Notes under the pieces: model-generated | What the model was told of the DNA's origin: nothing | What the model saw: only the letters and a program-made list of their open reading frames with translations | Database searches by the model: none | In this document: positions 53,159-61,600 of the stretch, piece by piece | Layout of the letters: the number at the start of each line of letters is the position of its first letter | Position numbering within the stretch: the first letter of the stretch is position 1 | Assembly (NCBI RefSeq): GCF_016616425.1 | Contig: NZ_CP067101.1 | Span: forward strand, 4,030,001-4,094,000 | Reading direction: 5' to 3' | DNA: 64,000 bases | Origin: Bradyrhizobium diazoefficiens | GTDB lineage: Bacteria; Pseudomonadota; Alphaproteobacteria; Rhizobiales; Xanthobacteraceae | Made by a program: the position numbers and the translations under genes

Positions 53159-53341
53159 ATGGGCGAGCGTCCACACCACAGGATCATCATCGAACCGCTC
53201 GCCGAGGAAGATGGCGGCGGATTCGTCGCGACCGTTCCCGATCTCCCCGGCTGCATGTCCGACGGCGCAACCGAACTCGAGGCAGTGCAAAACGTCCAGG
53301 ATGCGATCACGTGCTGGATCGAGGCTGCCGAAGAGAACTAG
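53159..53341 (+). pseudogene. Truncated duplicate of the hicB antitoxin gene
   Basis: The 60-residue frame (MGERPHHRIIIEPLAEEDGG...) is nearly the same as the first 58 residues of the intact HicB at 56562-56792, with synonymous and conservative changes. It ends early because GCT CAT in the intact copy reads AAC TAG here; similarity continues past the stop. The bases just before it encode the last residues of a HicA (LRD and TGA, 53143-53154), so the toxin is deleted. It is 42 bp from tRNA-Lys. The short product may still fold as a HicB N-domain. Confidence 0.75.
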
Positions 53342-53467
53342 CGTCCGATTTCGTGTCATCGCATCTGCGCCGGGCCGGGGACATCTTCGCGCATTCCGAA
53401 CACAGGTTAGTTGCGCTGATCAGCATCCTGCGGTTGAATACAGCCATTGACCATGAGGATGATTTCG

Positions 53468-54097
53468 ATGACCACCACAGACAAAGGCGACGGATTCTAT
53501 AATCGTGTAGGCGGCGACAGGATCGGCAGCAGGCAAATCGACGAGTTGATCGGCCTTGCGCGAGGGCTGGTGGCGGACAATCAGATCAACCAAGCAGAAG
53601 TCGAATTTCTGCAAAAGTGGCTCGCAGCCAATCTTCACATAAGCGACCAACCGTTGGTGCGCGTGCTTTACAAGCGGATCGACGAAATGCTGGTTGATGG
53701 CGTCATAGATGACGACGAGAAAGCAGAGCTGCTGGAAACGCTGAATCGGTTTTCAAACCGCGAGATCGGTGGATTGGGAGAAATCTTGAGAGCGACTTCG
53801 CTGCCCCTGGACAATCCAGAGCCCTCACTAACATTCGTTGGTCGGCGATATTGCTTTACCGGCACCTTCAACTTCGGTTGTCGGAAGGAATGCGAACAAG
53901 CCGTTGAAAAACTCGGCGCTGAGGTCGGCAGCTTGACGCAGAAGACAAATGTTCTCGTGATCGGCATCTATGCCACCGAGTCTTGGAAGCATTCCTCATT
54001 CGGAAACAAGATCATCAAAGCTAGCGAATGGCGCGATAGCGGCTTGCCGATCAACATTGTCTCGGAGGTCCATTGGAAGAACTTTCTTCCCGCTTAG
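53468..54097 (+). CDS. BRCT-domain protein with a TerB-like helical N-terminus
   Basis: A 209-residue soluble protein. Residues about 20-110 are helical and TerB-like (ELIGLARGLVADNQINQAEV, DEKAELLETLNRFSN), and residues about 125-209 form a BRCT domain (GRRYCFTGTFNFGCRKECEQ, TNVLVIG). Proteins with this pair occur sporadically and may bind DNA ends or nucleotides. ATG 53468 is chosen because GAGG lies 9 bp upstream; ATG 53453 and 53459 are alternatives. GC content is lower than in flanking core genes, suggesting acquisition. Confidence 0.78.
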   Translation: MTTTDKGDGFYNRVGGDRIGSRQIDELIGLARGLVADNQINQAEVEFLQKWLAANLHISDQPLVRVLYKRIDEMLVDGVIDDDEKAELLETLNRFSNREIGGLGEILRATSLPLDNPEPSLTFVGRRYCFTGTFNFGCRKECEQAVEKLGAEVGSLTQKTNVLVIGIYATESWKHSSFGNKIIKASEWRDSGLPINIVSEVHWKNFLPA

Positions 54098-54463
54098 CAA
54101 TCCGGCTTTGCCGCGTCGTGCTGGGCCACCCAAGCGCAAGCCGAAAGCTGCAAGACTACCCTCGATGCCAACCCAGCGGCTCGAATGCTATGAGGACGTC
54201 TTGAGCTTCGGGGGTCTCCCAACGGACACACAAAAAATCCGCAGGATTACGGCGGCAATGCACAATAGCTGTGGGACGGCATCCGCCTTTCAGTTGAATG
54301 CACTGTCACCGTAATTGTCGGTCGGGACCGGGCACGGGAAAGCATCTGGCAAAGCCAATCCGATAGATCATTCCGACGCGGAGATGATTGCTGCCGTTGG
54401 GATGATTCTTGCGGAATGGCTGATCCGACGCGACCCACTTGGGTATTGGAAAGGAAGGAGCAC
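54098..54463. other. 366-bp intergenic region with palindromic element R1
   Basis: No gene is apparent. The region holds one 71-bp palindromic element (54246-54316). Its last part carries the ribosome-binding site AAGGAG of the DUF3800 gene (54455-54460). Confidence 0.6.
54246..54316. repeat. 71-bp palindromic element R1 (MITE/REP-like)
   Basis: It starts ATTACGGCGGCAATGCA and ends TGCACTGTCACCGTAAT; the ends are inverted copies at 14 of 17 positions. The centre reads GTGGGACGGCATCCGCCTTT. A same-length relative in the same orientation lies at 55396-55466 and a right half at 55283-55314. Confidence 0.65.
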
Positions 54464-55270
54464 ATGTCATTTCAAGCCTTCGGCGATGAGAGCGCTGGGC
54501 TCGCCTTTGTCGCTTACGGAACCGTTCTAGTCCCGACTCAAAATATAGAAGAAATTGAGACGCGGATTGCGAAAGTAAAGGCTGAATACGGCGGATCGCC
54601 TGCCGATACGTTGCATTGCCGGGTTATGTTTGCGCCAGACGCGCGAAGGAAATCAGTCTGGTCGAGGCTGACCATGGACGACGTCTTCGCTCTATATTCC
54701 TGCCTCATTACGGAAGTTAAGCCTAGAATAGTCCGCACGATTGTGGCTCTCGCCAACAAAAATGAACTGCCCGACGAAATACCTGGAGGTTCGTGGGAGC
54801 ACAGCGACAAGGACTTCATCGGCCCGATGGAGTGGGCACCGGCCTGGCCGTTTCGTGACAAGCAAATCGCATGCTTCTGCGCGCAAGGCACAATGATTCC
54901 GATCTCGAAATGGCCCGGTTTTGATGCCGTGACTTTCTGGCCAGACCCCGACAGCACCTTGATCGAATTCAGTGGAGGACGGCGGCAGTTCAACCAGATG
55001 CTCGGAGGCTACATCGATCATGGTCACGGTGAGCAACCGGAGAAGATAAAGGTCTCCTATTCTCAATGTGCGAAACCACCTCTGCTCCAGATCGCTGATC
55101 TTGTCGCCTACGTCTCGCAACGAGCGGCGAAGGCAAAGCTAAGCCCACTGGACTTGAAGTTCAGGAAGCTAAACGACGCCATCGGGGCGGAGAAGGTCCG
55201 AGTTGGCGTGCCCCCCGAGGGGGGCATTGGATTTGACATACCGAATTCGCTGCTTGAACGACGTTCTTGA
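54464..55270 (+). CDS. DUF3800 protein
   Basis: A 268-residue soluble protein starting MSFQAFGDESAGLAFVAYG, the DES motif of DUF3800, followed by family-like blocks (TLHCRVMFAPDARR, QIADLVAYVSQRAAK near the C-terminus). DUF3800 proteins have an RNase H-like fold and often lie in mobile or defence regions; activity is not established. AAGGAG lies 3 bp before the ATG. GC content is clearly lower than the core. Palindromic elements lie on both sides. Confidence 0.78.
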   Translation: MSFQAFGDESAGLAFVAYGTVLVPTQNIEEIETRIAKVKAEYGGSPADTLHCRVMFAPDARRKSVWSRLTMDDVFALYSCLITEVKPRIVRTIVALANKNELPDEIPGGSWEHSDKDFIGPMEWAPAWPFRDKQIACFCAQGTMIPISKWPGFDAVTFWPDPDSTLIEFSGGRRQFNQMLGGYIDHGHGEQPEKIKVSYSQCAKPPLLQIADLVAYVSQRAAKAKLSPLDLKFRKLNDAIGAEKVRVGVPPEGGIGFDIPNSLLERRS

Positions 55271-55282
55271 ATTACACCATAT

Positions 55283-55314
55283 CTGCCTTCAGTTGAATGC
55301 ACTGTTACTGTCAT
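55283..55314. repeat. Right half of the 71-bp palindromic element (R2)
   Basis: CTGCCTTCAGTTGAATGCAC and following bases match the right half of R1 with few changes (GTTACTGTCAT for GTCACCGTAAT). It lies 13 bp after the DUF3800 stop. Confidence 0.6.
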
Positions 55315-55395
55315 CCCGATAATTGCGCCCCCATCTAGTTCAAGCCGCGCTCGATTTTGGTGCTCTTAGTTGATCGCGATGATACGAAACGCCGG

Positions 55396-55466
55396 ATCAC
55401 GGTGACAGTGCACTTAATCTGCGGGACGGTCTCAGCCTTTCAGGCGAAGGCACCGTCGCTGTACCC
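55396..55466. repeat. 71-bp palindromic element R3 (MITE/REP-like)
   Basis: It starts ATCACGGTGACAGTGCAC and ends CACCGTCGCTGTACC, with centre GCGGGACGGTCTCAGCCTTT. It aligns base for base with R1 without gaps, about 70% identical, in the same orientation. Confidence 0.65.
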
Positions 55467-55473
55467 GGCAGCA

Positions 55474-55521
55474 ATGGCGTCACTCAAGCCATCCGGCGGC
55501 CATGGGAGCGCGTGGCTCAGC
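55474..55521 (+). pseudogene. Fragment of tRNA-Lys and its 5' flank
   Basis: The 48 bases repeat 53010-53057 (ATGGCG..CTCAAGCCATC..GGCGGCCATGG), including the first 16 bases of the tRNA (GAGCGCGTGGCTCAGC versus GAGCGCGTAGCTCAGC). Similarity stops in the D-arm, so no tRNA is formed. It marks a second copy of the tRNA junction. Confidence 0.75.
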
Positions 55522-55665
55522 CCGAGGACCGTGCAGGGCCGCCGCAACGCAACGCCCGCCCCTCCTGCTGTCGCCAAATTCCGATAGTGCCCCCCGTAGT
55601 CGACCCGAGATGAAGTGAGTGCGGCGCCGGCCTATTGTCAGGGCTCCTTCATCCAGCCCTCGACG

Positions 55666-55872
55666 ATGATCTGCACAGCGAAAGACAGTCCGCCCGTCCT
55701 GATCTGCTCCAAGTGCAGACGGCCGATGACGTTCCTGGCGACGCTCCCCGCCATCCTCAACCTCCCCGCCATCCACGCTTTCCAGTGCCGCCCCTGTCGG
55801 CGCGTCGACAGCATTACTCTGGCGCAGGCGCCGCGGAGCAGCGTGGTTCTCCACAGCCACGACAGGCAGTAG
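55666..55872 (+). CDS. Small cysteine-pair protein A
   Basis: A 68-residue protein beginning MICTAKDSPPVLICSKCRRP with CxxC at about residues 14-17 and a second CxxC (FQCRPCRRVD) about 29 residues later. The spacing fits a zinc ribbon. Related small proteins are frequent in Bradyrhizobium accessory regions. The frame is open upstream to 55615. Start is uncertain because no strong ribosome-binding site is visible. Function unknown. Confidence 0.55.
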   Translation: MICTAKDSPPVLICSKCRRPMTFLATLPAILNLPAIHAFQCRPCRRVDSITLAQAPRSSVVLHSHDRQ

Positions 55873-55941
55873 CTCGGCGCCGTTCCGGCATACCCGGAAT
55901 CGATAATTTGACTCCGCGCAGCCAGCGCCATTCTTGGCGGG

Positions 55942-56214
55942 ATGCCTCGTCCGACCAGACGCATCACGCCAACCCGCGCCGACGGTCGCCCAGTCAAGAT
56001 CACGCTCGGCGAGATGCGCGACATGGGCGTCCGCGGCGTCCTGGTCTATTGCTGCTGCGGGCACCACATTGCCCTGGGCGCGGATCGCTGGCCAGATGAT
56101 GTGCGGTTGTCAGACCTCGAGCCTCGCTTCGTCTGCACGGCGTGCGGCAGGCGCGGTGCGGTGGTCAGACCGGACTTCGATTTGGGCAAGCCGTCGAAGG
56201 CGGCGATGGGGTGA
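55942..56214 (+). CDS. Small cysteine-pair protein B
   Basis: A 90-residue protein with MRDMGVRGVLVYCCCGHHIA, then DRWPDDVRLSDLEPRFVC and CTACGRRGAVVRPDF. The four-cysteine layout is a zinc-ribbon-like module, and this protein type recurs in Bradyrhizobium genomes. The start at 55942 (MPRPTRR) may be too far upstream; MRDMGVRG at 56017 is the alternative and matches the usual beginning of relatives (recalled). Function unknown. Confidence 0.65.
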   Translation: MPRPTRRITPTRADGRPVKITLGEMRDMGVRGVLVYCCCGHHIALGADRWPDDVRLSDLEPRFVCTACGRRGAVVRPDFDLGKPSKAAMG

Positions 56215-56353
56215 AGCAGGAGATGGTACTATGCGCTGACCTTGTCATCCCACCGAACCTCGGCGATGATCGCTATTCGTGGAGGGGCAGTCAGGCCCGC
56301 CTCGCTTCTTTCGAGATTTGAGGTATGTCGTGGGCCGTACGACACTAGACGAC

Positions 56354-56557
56354 ATGGAGCGCAATCCGTCTGGTTGGCGCATCCAGGATGTGGAGACCGT
56401 TTGCGGTTTTCATGGCGCCAAATGCTCCCCACCGCGAGGGGGAGGCTCGCACTACAAGATTTCCAGACCCGGAAAGGTCGAAATCCTGACCGTCCCTTTC
56501 AAGCGGCCCATTAAGCCGATATATATCAAGAAGCTGGTAGCCTTCCTAAGAGATTGA
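56354..56557 (+). CDS. hicA: HicA-family mRNA interferase toxin
   Basis: A 67-residue protein with the HicA double-stranded-RNA-binding-like fold and its catalytic histidine in RGGGSHYKIS (near residue 35). It opens MERNPSGWRIQDVETVC and ends PIKPIYIKKLVAFLRD. HicA cleaves mRNA and is blocked by HicB. The hicB ATG follows after 4 bp, the usual order. Start 56354 is favoured; an upstream GTG at 56279 is less likely. The frame ends in LRD, as does the remnant beside tRNA-Lys. Confidence 0.85.
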   Translation: MERNPSGWRIQDVETVCGFHGAKCSPPRGGGSHYKISRPGKVEILTVPFKRPIKPIYIKKLVAFLRD

Positions 56558-56561
56558 GACC

Positions 56562-56792
56562 ATGGGCGAGCGTCCGCATTATAAGATCATCATCGAGCCG
56601 CTGCCCGAGGAAGACGGCGGCGGATTTGTTGCGACCGTGCCCGACCTTCCCGGCTGCATGTCCGACGGTGCCACCGAATTCGAAGCGGTGCAGAACGTGC
56701 AGGATGCAATTGCCTGTTGGATCGAGGCTGCCGAGGAAGCTCATCGTCCGATCCCCGTTCCCTCGCATCTACGCCGCGCTGCGGCCGGTTAG
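56562..56792 (+). CDS. hicB: HicB-family antitoxin
   Basis: A 76-residue protein with the HicB partial RNase H-like domain (YKIIIEPLPEEDGGGFVATV, PDLPGCMSDGAT) and a short basic C-terminal tail. It neutralises HicA and probably represses the pair. It lacks a long ribbon-helix-helix or HTH tail, so DNA binding is uncertain. A decayed second copy lies at 53159-53341. Confidence 0.85.
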   Translation: MGERPHYKIIIEPLPEEDGGGFVATVPDLPGCMSDGATEFEAVQNVQDAIACWIEAAEEAHRPIPVPSHLRRAAAG

Positions 56793-56911
56793 CCTCAGAG
56801 CGGCCGCACCTGCGGAGGCTTCTGGGCTTGTGCCGGTCCCGCCAGCCCCCACAAAAGCCGCTGACAAGCCGCCGGAAACGTGTAGGATTCGCCAAAATCG
56901 GAGGGAGCGGC

Positions 56912-57082
56912 ATGTTTGAAATCAACGGTTTCGACACGGCGGGCGTCGTCAGTCTCAAGCGGCTGTCACTCGCCGCTGCCCTCAAGAAGGCCAAGGAGCT
57001 TGTCGCGGACGGGTGCTGGGACGTTCAGGTCGTTGATCCCGGCGGCCGGGTCTACACCTCGTTCGAGGAGCAGGCCGCCTAG
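56912..57082 (+). CDS. Small hypothetical protein (56 residues)
   Basis: A 56-residue acidic protein beginning MFEINGFDTAGVVSLKRLSL and ending in DPGGRVYTSFEEQAA, with one central helix (LAAALKKAKELVADG). GGAGGG lies 6 bp before the ATG, which is a strong ribosome-binding site. No family recognised. Confidence 0.65.
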   Translation: MFEINGFDTAGVVSLKRLSLAAALKKAKELVADGCWDVQVVDPGGRVYTSFEEQAA

Positions 57083-57194
57083 CCGCTCGCCGGCGCAGGC
57101 GAGCCCTCAAATCCCCCGCGCGATACCATTGCCAGTCCACTGGTTTGGGAGCACGCTCTCTCCAGGCGCTCAAGACGCCTCACGGGAGCGAAAC

Positions 57195-57437
57195 ATGAAG
57201 GAACCGGGCCCGGACGGCCGCCACCGCGACAAGGACGGCGCGATCAACAAGAAGCACGGCAACACGCTGGTCGGCACGTTGCGCAAGATCTACGGAAAAG
57301 GTTTTGCCGCCGGCTATCCGGATGCGACCCAACTCAGCGAGGTCCTGCTTCAGTTGAACGAGACGTCGCTGAGCCAGTTGCGCCGCGATCACGACACCGG
57401 GCATCTGCAGCACAAGATCGACCACGCCCCGAAGTGA
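57195..57437 (+). CDS. Small hypothetical protein (80 residues)
   Basis: An 80-residue charged protein, MKEPGPDGRHRDKDGAINKK at the start, then GNTLVGTLRKIYGKGFAAGY and a helical LSEVLLQLNETSLSQLRRDH. GGGAGCG lies just upstream. Proteins with this Gly/Lys opening are frequent hypothetical genes in rhizobia. No function known. Confidence 0.65.
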   Translation: MKEPGPDGRHRDKDGAINKKHGNTLVGTLRKIYGKGFAAGYPDATQLSEVLLQLNETSLSQLRRDHDTGHLQHKIDHAPK

Positions 57438-57519
57438 CGCCACGCGCGCGGCCAACCTTGTTTCGTCAGATCTGATGGCCAATCCCTGCGCGGCTGGCTC
57501 AGTCAGGAATTTGCGGTCC

Positions 57520-58185
57520 TCAGCTCTCCGGCGCCGACGTCGCAGCCGGCACGCTCAGCGGAGCTCCTCCGACCGAAACCGGCCCCACGGGTTTTGCTTC
57601 CCGAGCCATCCGCTTGCGCATCGCTACGGACAGTCCATAGCGGGCATGCGCCTTTCGGATGGACGATGTAACGTCCGACATCACCGTGCCTTGCAGCGTC
57701 TCGACCTTCGCGATCAGCGTGGACAGCTGCGAAGATATCTTCTTCACGTCGACCCGCTCGTCCGTGATGCTCTGTCGCAGAGACAGCAGCACCGTTGAAT
57801 CCTGCTGCATCAGAACCGCATTTTGCTGCGATGCGCGGTTGTTCGCCTGCAACAAGGCCGTGTGTTGCTGCTGGGCCGACTGAATGTCCTTCAGGGCGGC
57901 GAGAACCGGATCCGGCTTTGGCGCGGACGCTTCCAGGCGGGGAAGCAGTTCGGCAAGGCTGCCGATACTCAGCGACGAAAAATCGGACGGCGACGTATAG
58001 ATGGCCGCCGCGCCGTTGATGGCCAGGGCGCACACCGAAAGTGCCAGGACCGATTTCCGGCTGGACCGTTTGGTCGGGGCTGCCGCCTCCGGGCCAGCGG
58101 GTTCGTGCGCTGCGGCGGCTGCAAGTGCTGCAGCGTCGAGTTCTTCGGCGAAGCTTGCCGTTTCGAAAGTCGCGGTCATTTGCAT
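57520..58185 (-). CDS. Single-pass membrane coiled-coil protein of unknown function
   Basis: A 221-residue protein with an acidic, Ala-rich N-terminus (about residues 1-40), one transmembrane segment (about residues 43-62, KSVLALSVCALAINGAAAIY), and an extracytoplasmic coiled coil (about residues 90-170, DPVLAALKDIQSAQQQHTAL). Start 58185 is chosen; ATG 58179 is two codons inside. It follows the accessory segment and is convergent with the 80-residue gene. Such proteins are common in Bradyrhizobium; no function known. Confidence 0.7.
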   Translation of the reverse strand: MQMTATFETASFAEELDAAALAAAAAHEPAGPEAAAPTKRSSRKSVLALSVCALAINGAAAIYTSPSDFSSLSIGSLAELLPRLEASAPKPDPVLAALKDIQSAQQQHTALLQANNRASQQNAVLMQQDSTVLLSLRQSITDERVDVKKISSQLSTLIAKVETLQGTVMSDVTSSIRKAHARYGLSVAMRKRMAREAKPVGPVSVGGAPLSVPAATSAPES

Positions 58186-58654
58186 TGACCCCAGTGAGCG
58201 AGCAACAGGAAGCCGCCCCCTGGAACGTCCTCGCGACGGCCCCTTGTACGCAGCACCCATACACAACTGCCTAAAATTGTGAGCATTTCGGATTAATTCC
58301 ACGTTAGCGGCCGGGCCCGCCGACCCCGGCCGAATACGGGGTTCATACGATGCAGCGACTCAAGTAGCGGCGGGCTGCACTGACCGTGCAGGCGCTCCAA
58401 TGCATATGAATTTCACGGAGATAGTTTGCTGGCTTGCGCCGCCTCCCCCACAGGCGGGAGAGGAAGCCGCACCAAACACCCCGCGAAGCTGATTTTCCGA
58501 AGTTGGCAGAATACCCCTGTTTTGCCCGACGGTGCAACCGGTTATATCAGCTCGCGGCAGGTCGCGACCGGCCTTTGCGCTGGATTCGAAAACCTTTGTG
58601 CCAGCAGCACTTAGCTACTGTGCATGGGGTTGTTTTCGCATTTTTGAGTTGTGC
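58186..58654. other. 469-bp intergenic region between two minus-strand genes
   Basis: No gene is supported on either strand. The part near 58270-58300 is AT-richer and may hold the promoter of the coiled-coil protein. A short GCCTCCCCCACAGGCGGGAG stem (58440-58459) recalls the CTCTCCCGC repeat family. Confidence 0.5.
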
Positions 58655-61600
58655 CTAGTCGTCCAGCAACTCGAACAGCTCCTCCACGCGCTCGAACGGG
58701 GCGTCCTGCATCCTGGCGTGATAGACCACGCGATCGCCGTCGCGTTGCAGTGACTTCCCCCGCGATTTCCGCAAGCGTCCGGGCAAGAACGTTGCGGCCG
58801 CAGCCTCCGGCCCGACGTCGAGACGGACGATGCCTCTTCGCTTGCATTCGAGCCTGAGCCTGGCCGCGGCGAAGAAGTCGCGCGCCATCATCGGGAGCGG
58901 GCCGAAGCGGCGGGCGGTTTCCTCCTCGAGGTCTTCGAGGTCGTCCTCATCCGTGCATCTTGCAGCGCGCGCATAGAGTTCGAGCCGCACCGGCTCGGAC
59001 TGCACATAGGTCTCGGGCAGCATGTCCGCGACCGGCAGGTTCAGGTCGGGCACCCACACCGCCTGCCCCTCGCCCGGCTTCTCCGAAGCCATCTTGAGGA
59101 GGTGGCTGTAGAGCACGGGCCCGAACACCTGGACGTGACCGGATTGCTGCTCCGAAAACAGGTCGCCCGCGCCTCTGAGATCGAGGTCGCGCTCGCTGAT
59201 GGCAAAGCCGGCGCCGGGACGGCTGAACTCCTCGAGCACGGCCAGCCGCTTCTCGGATTGTCCGGACGCCGTCTCGGTCAGGAGATGGGCGAAGGCGCGG
59301 ATGCCGCTGCGGCCGACCCGCCCGCGCAGCTGATGCAGCTGGGCGAGGCCGAACTTCTCCGGCCAGCACACCACGATGGTGTTCGCCCGGGGAATGTCGA
59401 GGCCGCTCTCGACGATGTTGGTCGCGAGCAGGACGTCGGCCCTGCCCTCGACGAAGCTCATCATGCGGTCGTCGATCTCGTCGGCCGCCAATCTGCCGTG
59501 CAGGCAGACGATGCGCAGGTCCGGCGCCACCGCCTGCACCCGCGCCAGCATCGGATCGAGATCCTGGATGCGCGGGCAGATCAGGAAACTCTGGCCGTGG
59601 CGGCGCTGCTCGCGCAGCAGTGCGGAGGCAATCGCCGCATCCGACAGCGGCGCGATCCGGGTCGCGACCGGCAGCCGGTGCACCGGAGGCGATGCGATCA
59701 CGCTGAGGTCGCGAAAGCCGGCAAGGCCGGCGGCGAGCGTGCGCGGGATCGGTGTCGCGCTCATCATCAGCACATGGACATTCCTGGCGAGGCCGGACAG
59801 CCTGGCCTTCTCGGCCGCGCCAAAATGCTGCTCCTCGTCGATGATGACGAGGCCGAGATCGTCGAACCTCACGTCCTTGGCCGTGAGCGCCTGCGTGCCG
59901 ATCACGACCTTGATCCGGCCGCTACGCAGGCCCTCCCTGGTCTCCCGCAGCGCCGCGCCCGAGGTCGCCCGCGACAGATTGCCGACCTCGATGCCGAACG
60001 GCGCGAAGCGCTTCTGGAACGTTGCGACGTGCTGACGGGCCAGCACCGTCGTCGGCACCGCGACCGCCACCTGCTTGCCCGACAGCACCACAGCAGCCGC
60101 CGCCCGCAGCGCCACCTCGGTCTTGCCAAAGCCGACGTCGCCGCAGATCACCCGGTCCATGGGATGACCGGATGCCAGATCGTCGAGTACGTCACTGATC
60201 GCCTTGGCCTGATCGCTCGTCGTGAAGTAAGGGAAACGCGCGACGAACTTTTCGTAGGCCGATCCCGGCGGCACCAGCTTTTCGCCGCGCCGCCGGCGGC
60301 GCTGGCTGATGTGCTTGGCAAGTGCCTTGCCGGCGACCTGGATTTCGCGCTCAGCCTCGCCGCGGCGCGCCCACCATGTGCTGCCGTCCGCCTTGTCGAG
60401 CGCCAGCTTGCCGAGCTCGGCGGCATAGGGCCACATCAAGGCGAGATCGGGCGGCGGCACCAGCACCGCATTGTCGCCGGCGAACTTCAGGCGGATCATC
60501 TCCCGCAGCGCGCCGCCGCCGGTGTTCACGGTCTGCAAGCCGTCGAGCACGCCGAGGCCGCGCTGGAGATGGATGACCACCGTCCCCTGCTCGGGCACGT
60601 CGGCGTGGTCGAAGGCCGCGCTCAAGGCGCGCGCCATCGGCTGCGGATGATGCGCCCGGCTGCCGAGCACGTCGGAGGCGGTCACGACGACGAGAGGCTT
60701 TTTTCCCGGCATGACGAAGCCCGCATCGAGATCGGCCAGCAGCGCCGCCTCGCCGTTTCGCCCGCGCGCCGCCTCGTCCCAGTCTGCGCAGCGCGGCGCC
60801 TTGAGGCCGCTCATTCGCTCCATCGCGCGCAGATCGTCCTCGTGCGCTGCGACGAGGATCAGCCGCGATCCGGCCCGGCGGGTCTCCTCGACGAAAGCAC
60901 GCAGCGCCTTCCTGGCGGATGTCAGCTTGGAAAACTCCGGGATGGACTGGAAGAACGCTGCGCGCGGCAGCACCTTCATGCTCTTGGAGAGTTGCTTCCA
61001 GTCGCGCCGTCCGAGATATTCGCGCTCACGCTCGGCACGGGGCGCGGCCTCCTCGATGGTATCGAGCCAGGCGTCGGCGTGCATCGGGACCTTCGCATCG
61101 GCGATCCATTTGGCGCGCCCGCAATAGTCGAACAGGCTCGCGCGCTGGCTGCGTTTGCCGGCGAGGCCAAGCCGCTCCGACGTGGGATCGACGACAAGCT
61201 CCCTGGTCTCGAAGATGATCCTGTGCTCGTTCGGGTCGAACGCCACGATCCGCCTGATCGCGCGATCCGAATGCTCGATCCGGAACGGCCCCAGCGCGCC
61301 CGCGGGAAATATCTCGAAGGTCTGTCCGTGGAACAGCGCCCCACCGGGATAGTCCGGCTCGTCGTCCAGATCGTATCCGAGGGATTCGAGGCGCGTCTCG
61401 AGCTCCCGCTCGGAGAACGTGCCGCCCACCTTCAAGCTCAAGCTCAGGCGCGACAGGCTCGCCGGCGGCGGCAGGCGCTCCATCACGGCTTCCGCCGTCG
61501 AGACGAGAAAGAGCGGCTTCCTGGATTTTGCGAGGCGCCTCAGGACGGAGGCTCTGCGCCCCGCGAGCTCGTGCGACGGCTCCAGCTGGTCGAATGGCAA

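Larger units (their letters stand above)
55271..55665. other. 395-bp intergenic region with repeats and a tRNA fragment
   Basis: Contains half element R2, element R3 and a fragment of the tRNA-Lys gene with its 5' flank. No gene is supported. It appears to be the scar of repeated rearrangements. Confidence 0.6.

Noticed and set aside
54246..55466. Repeats as a CRISPR array
   Set aside because: Only two and a half copies at irregular distances, with genes between them and long self-complementary ends.
55480..56067. Minus-strand frame of 195 codons
   Set aside because: Antisense to the two small cysteine-pair proteins, which have recognisable motifs on the plus strand.
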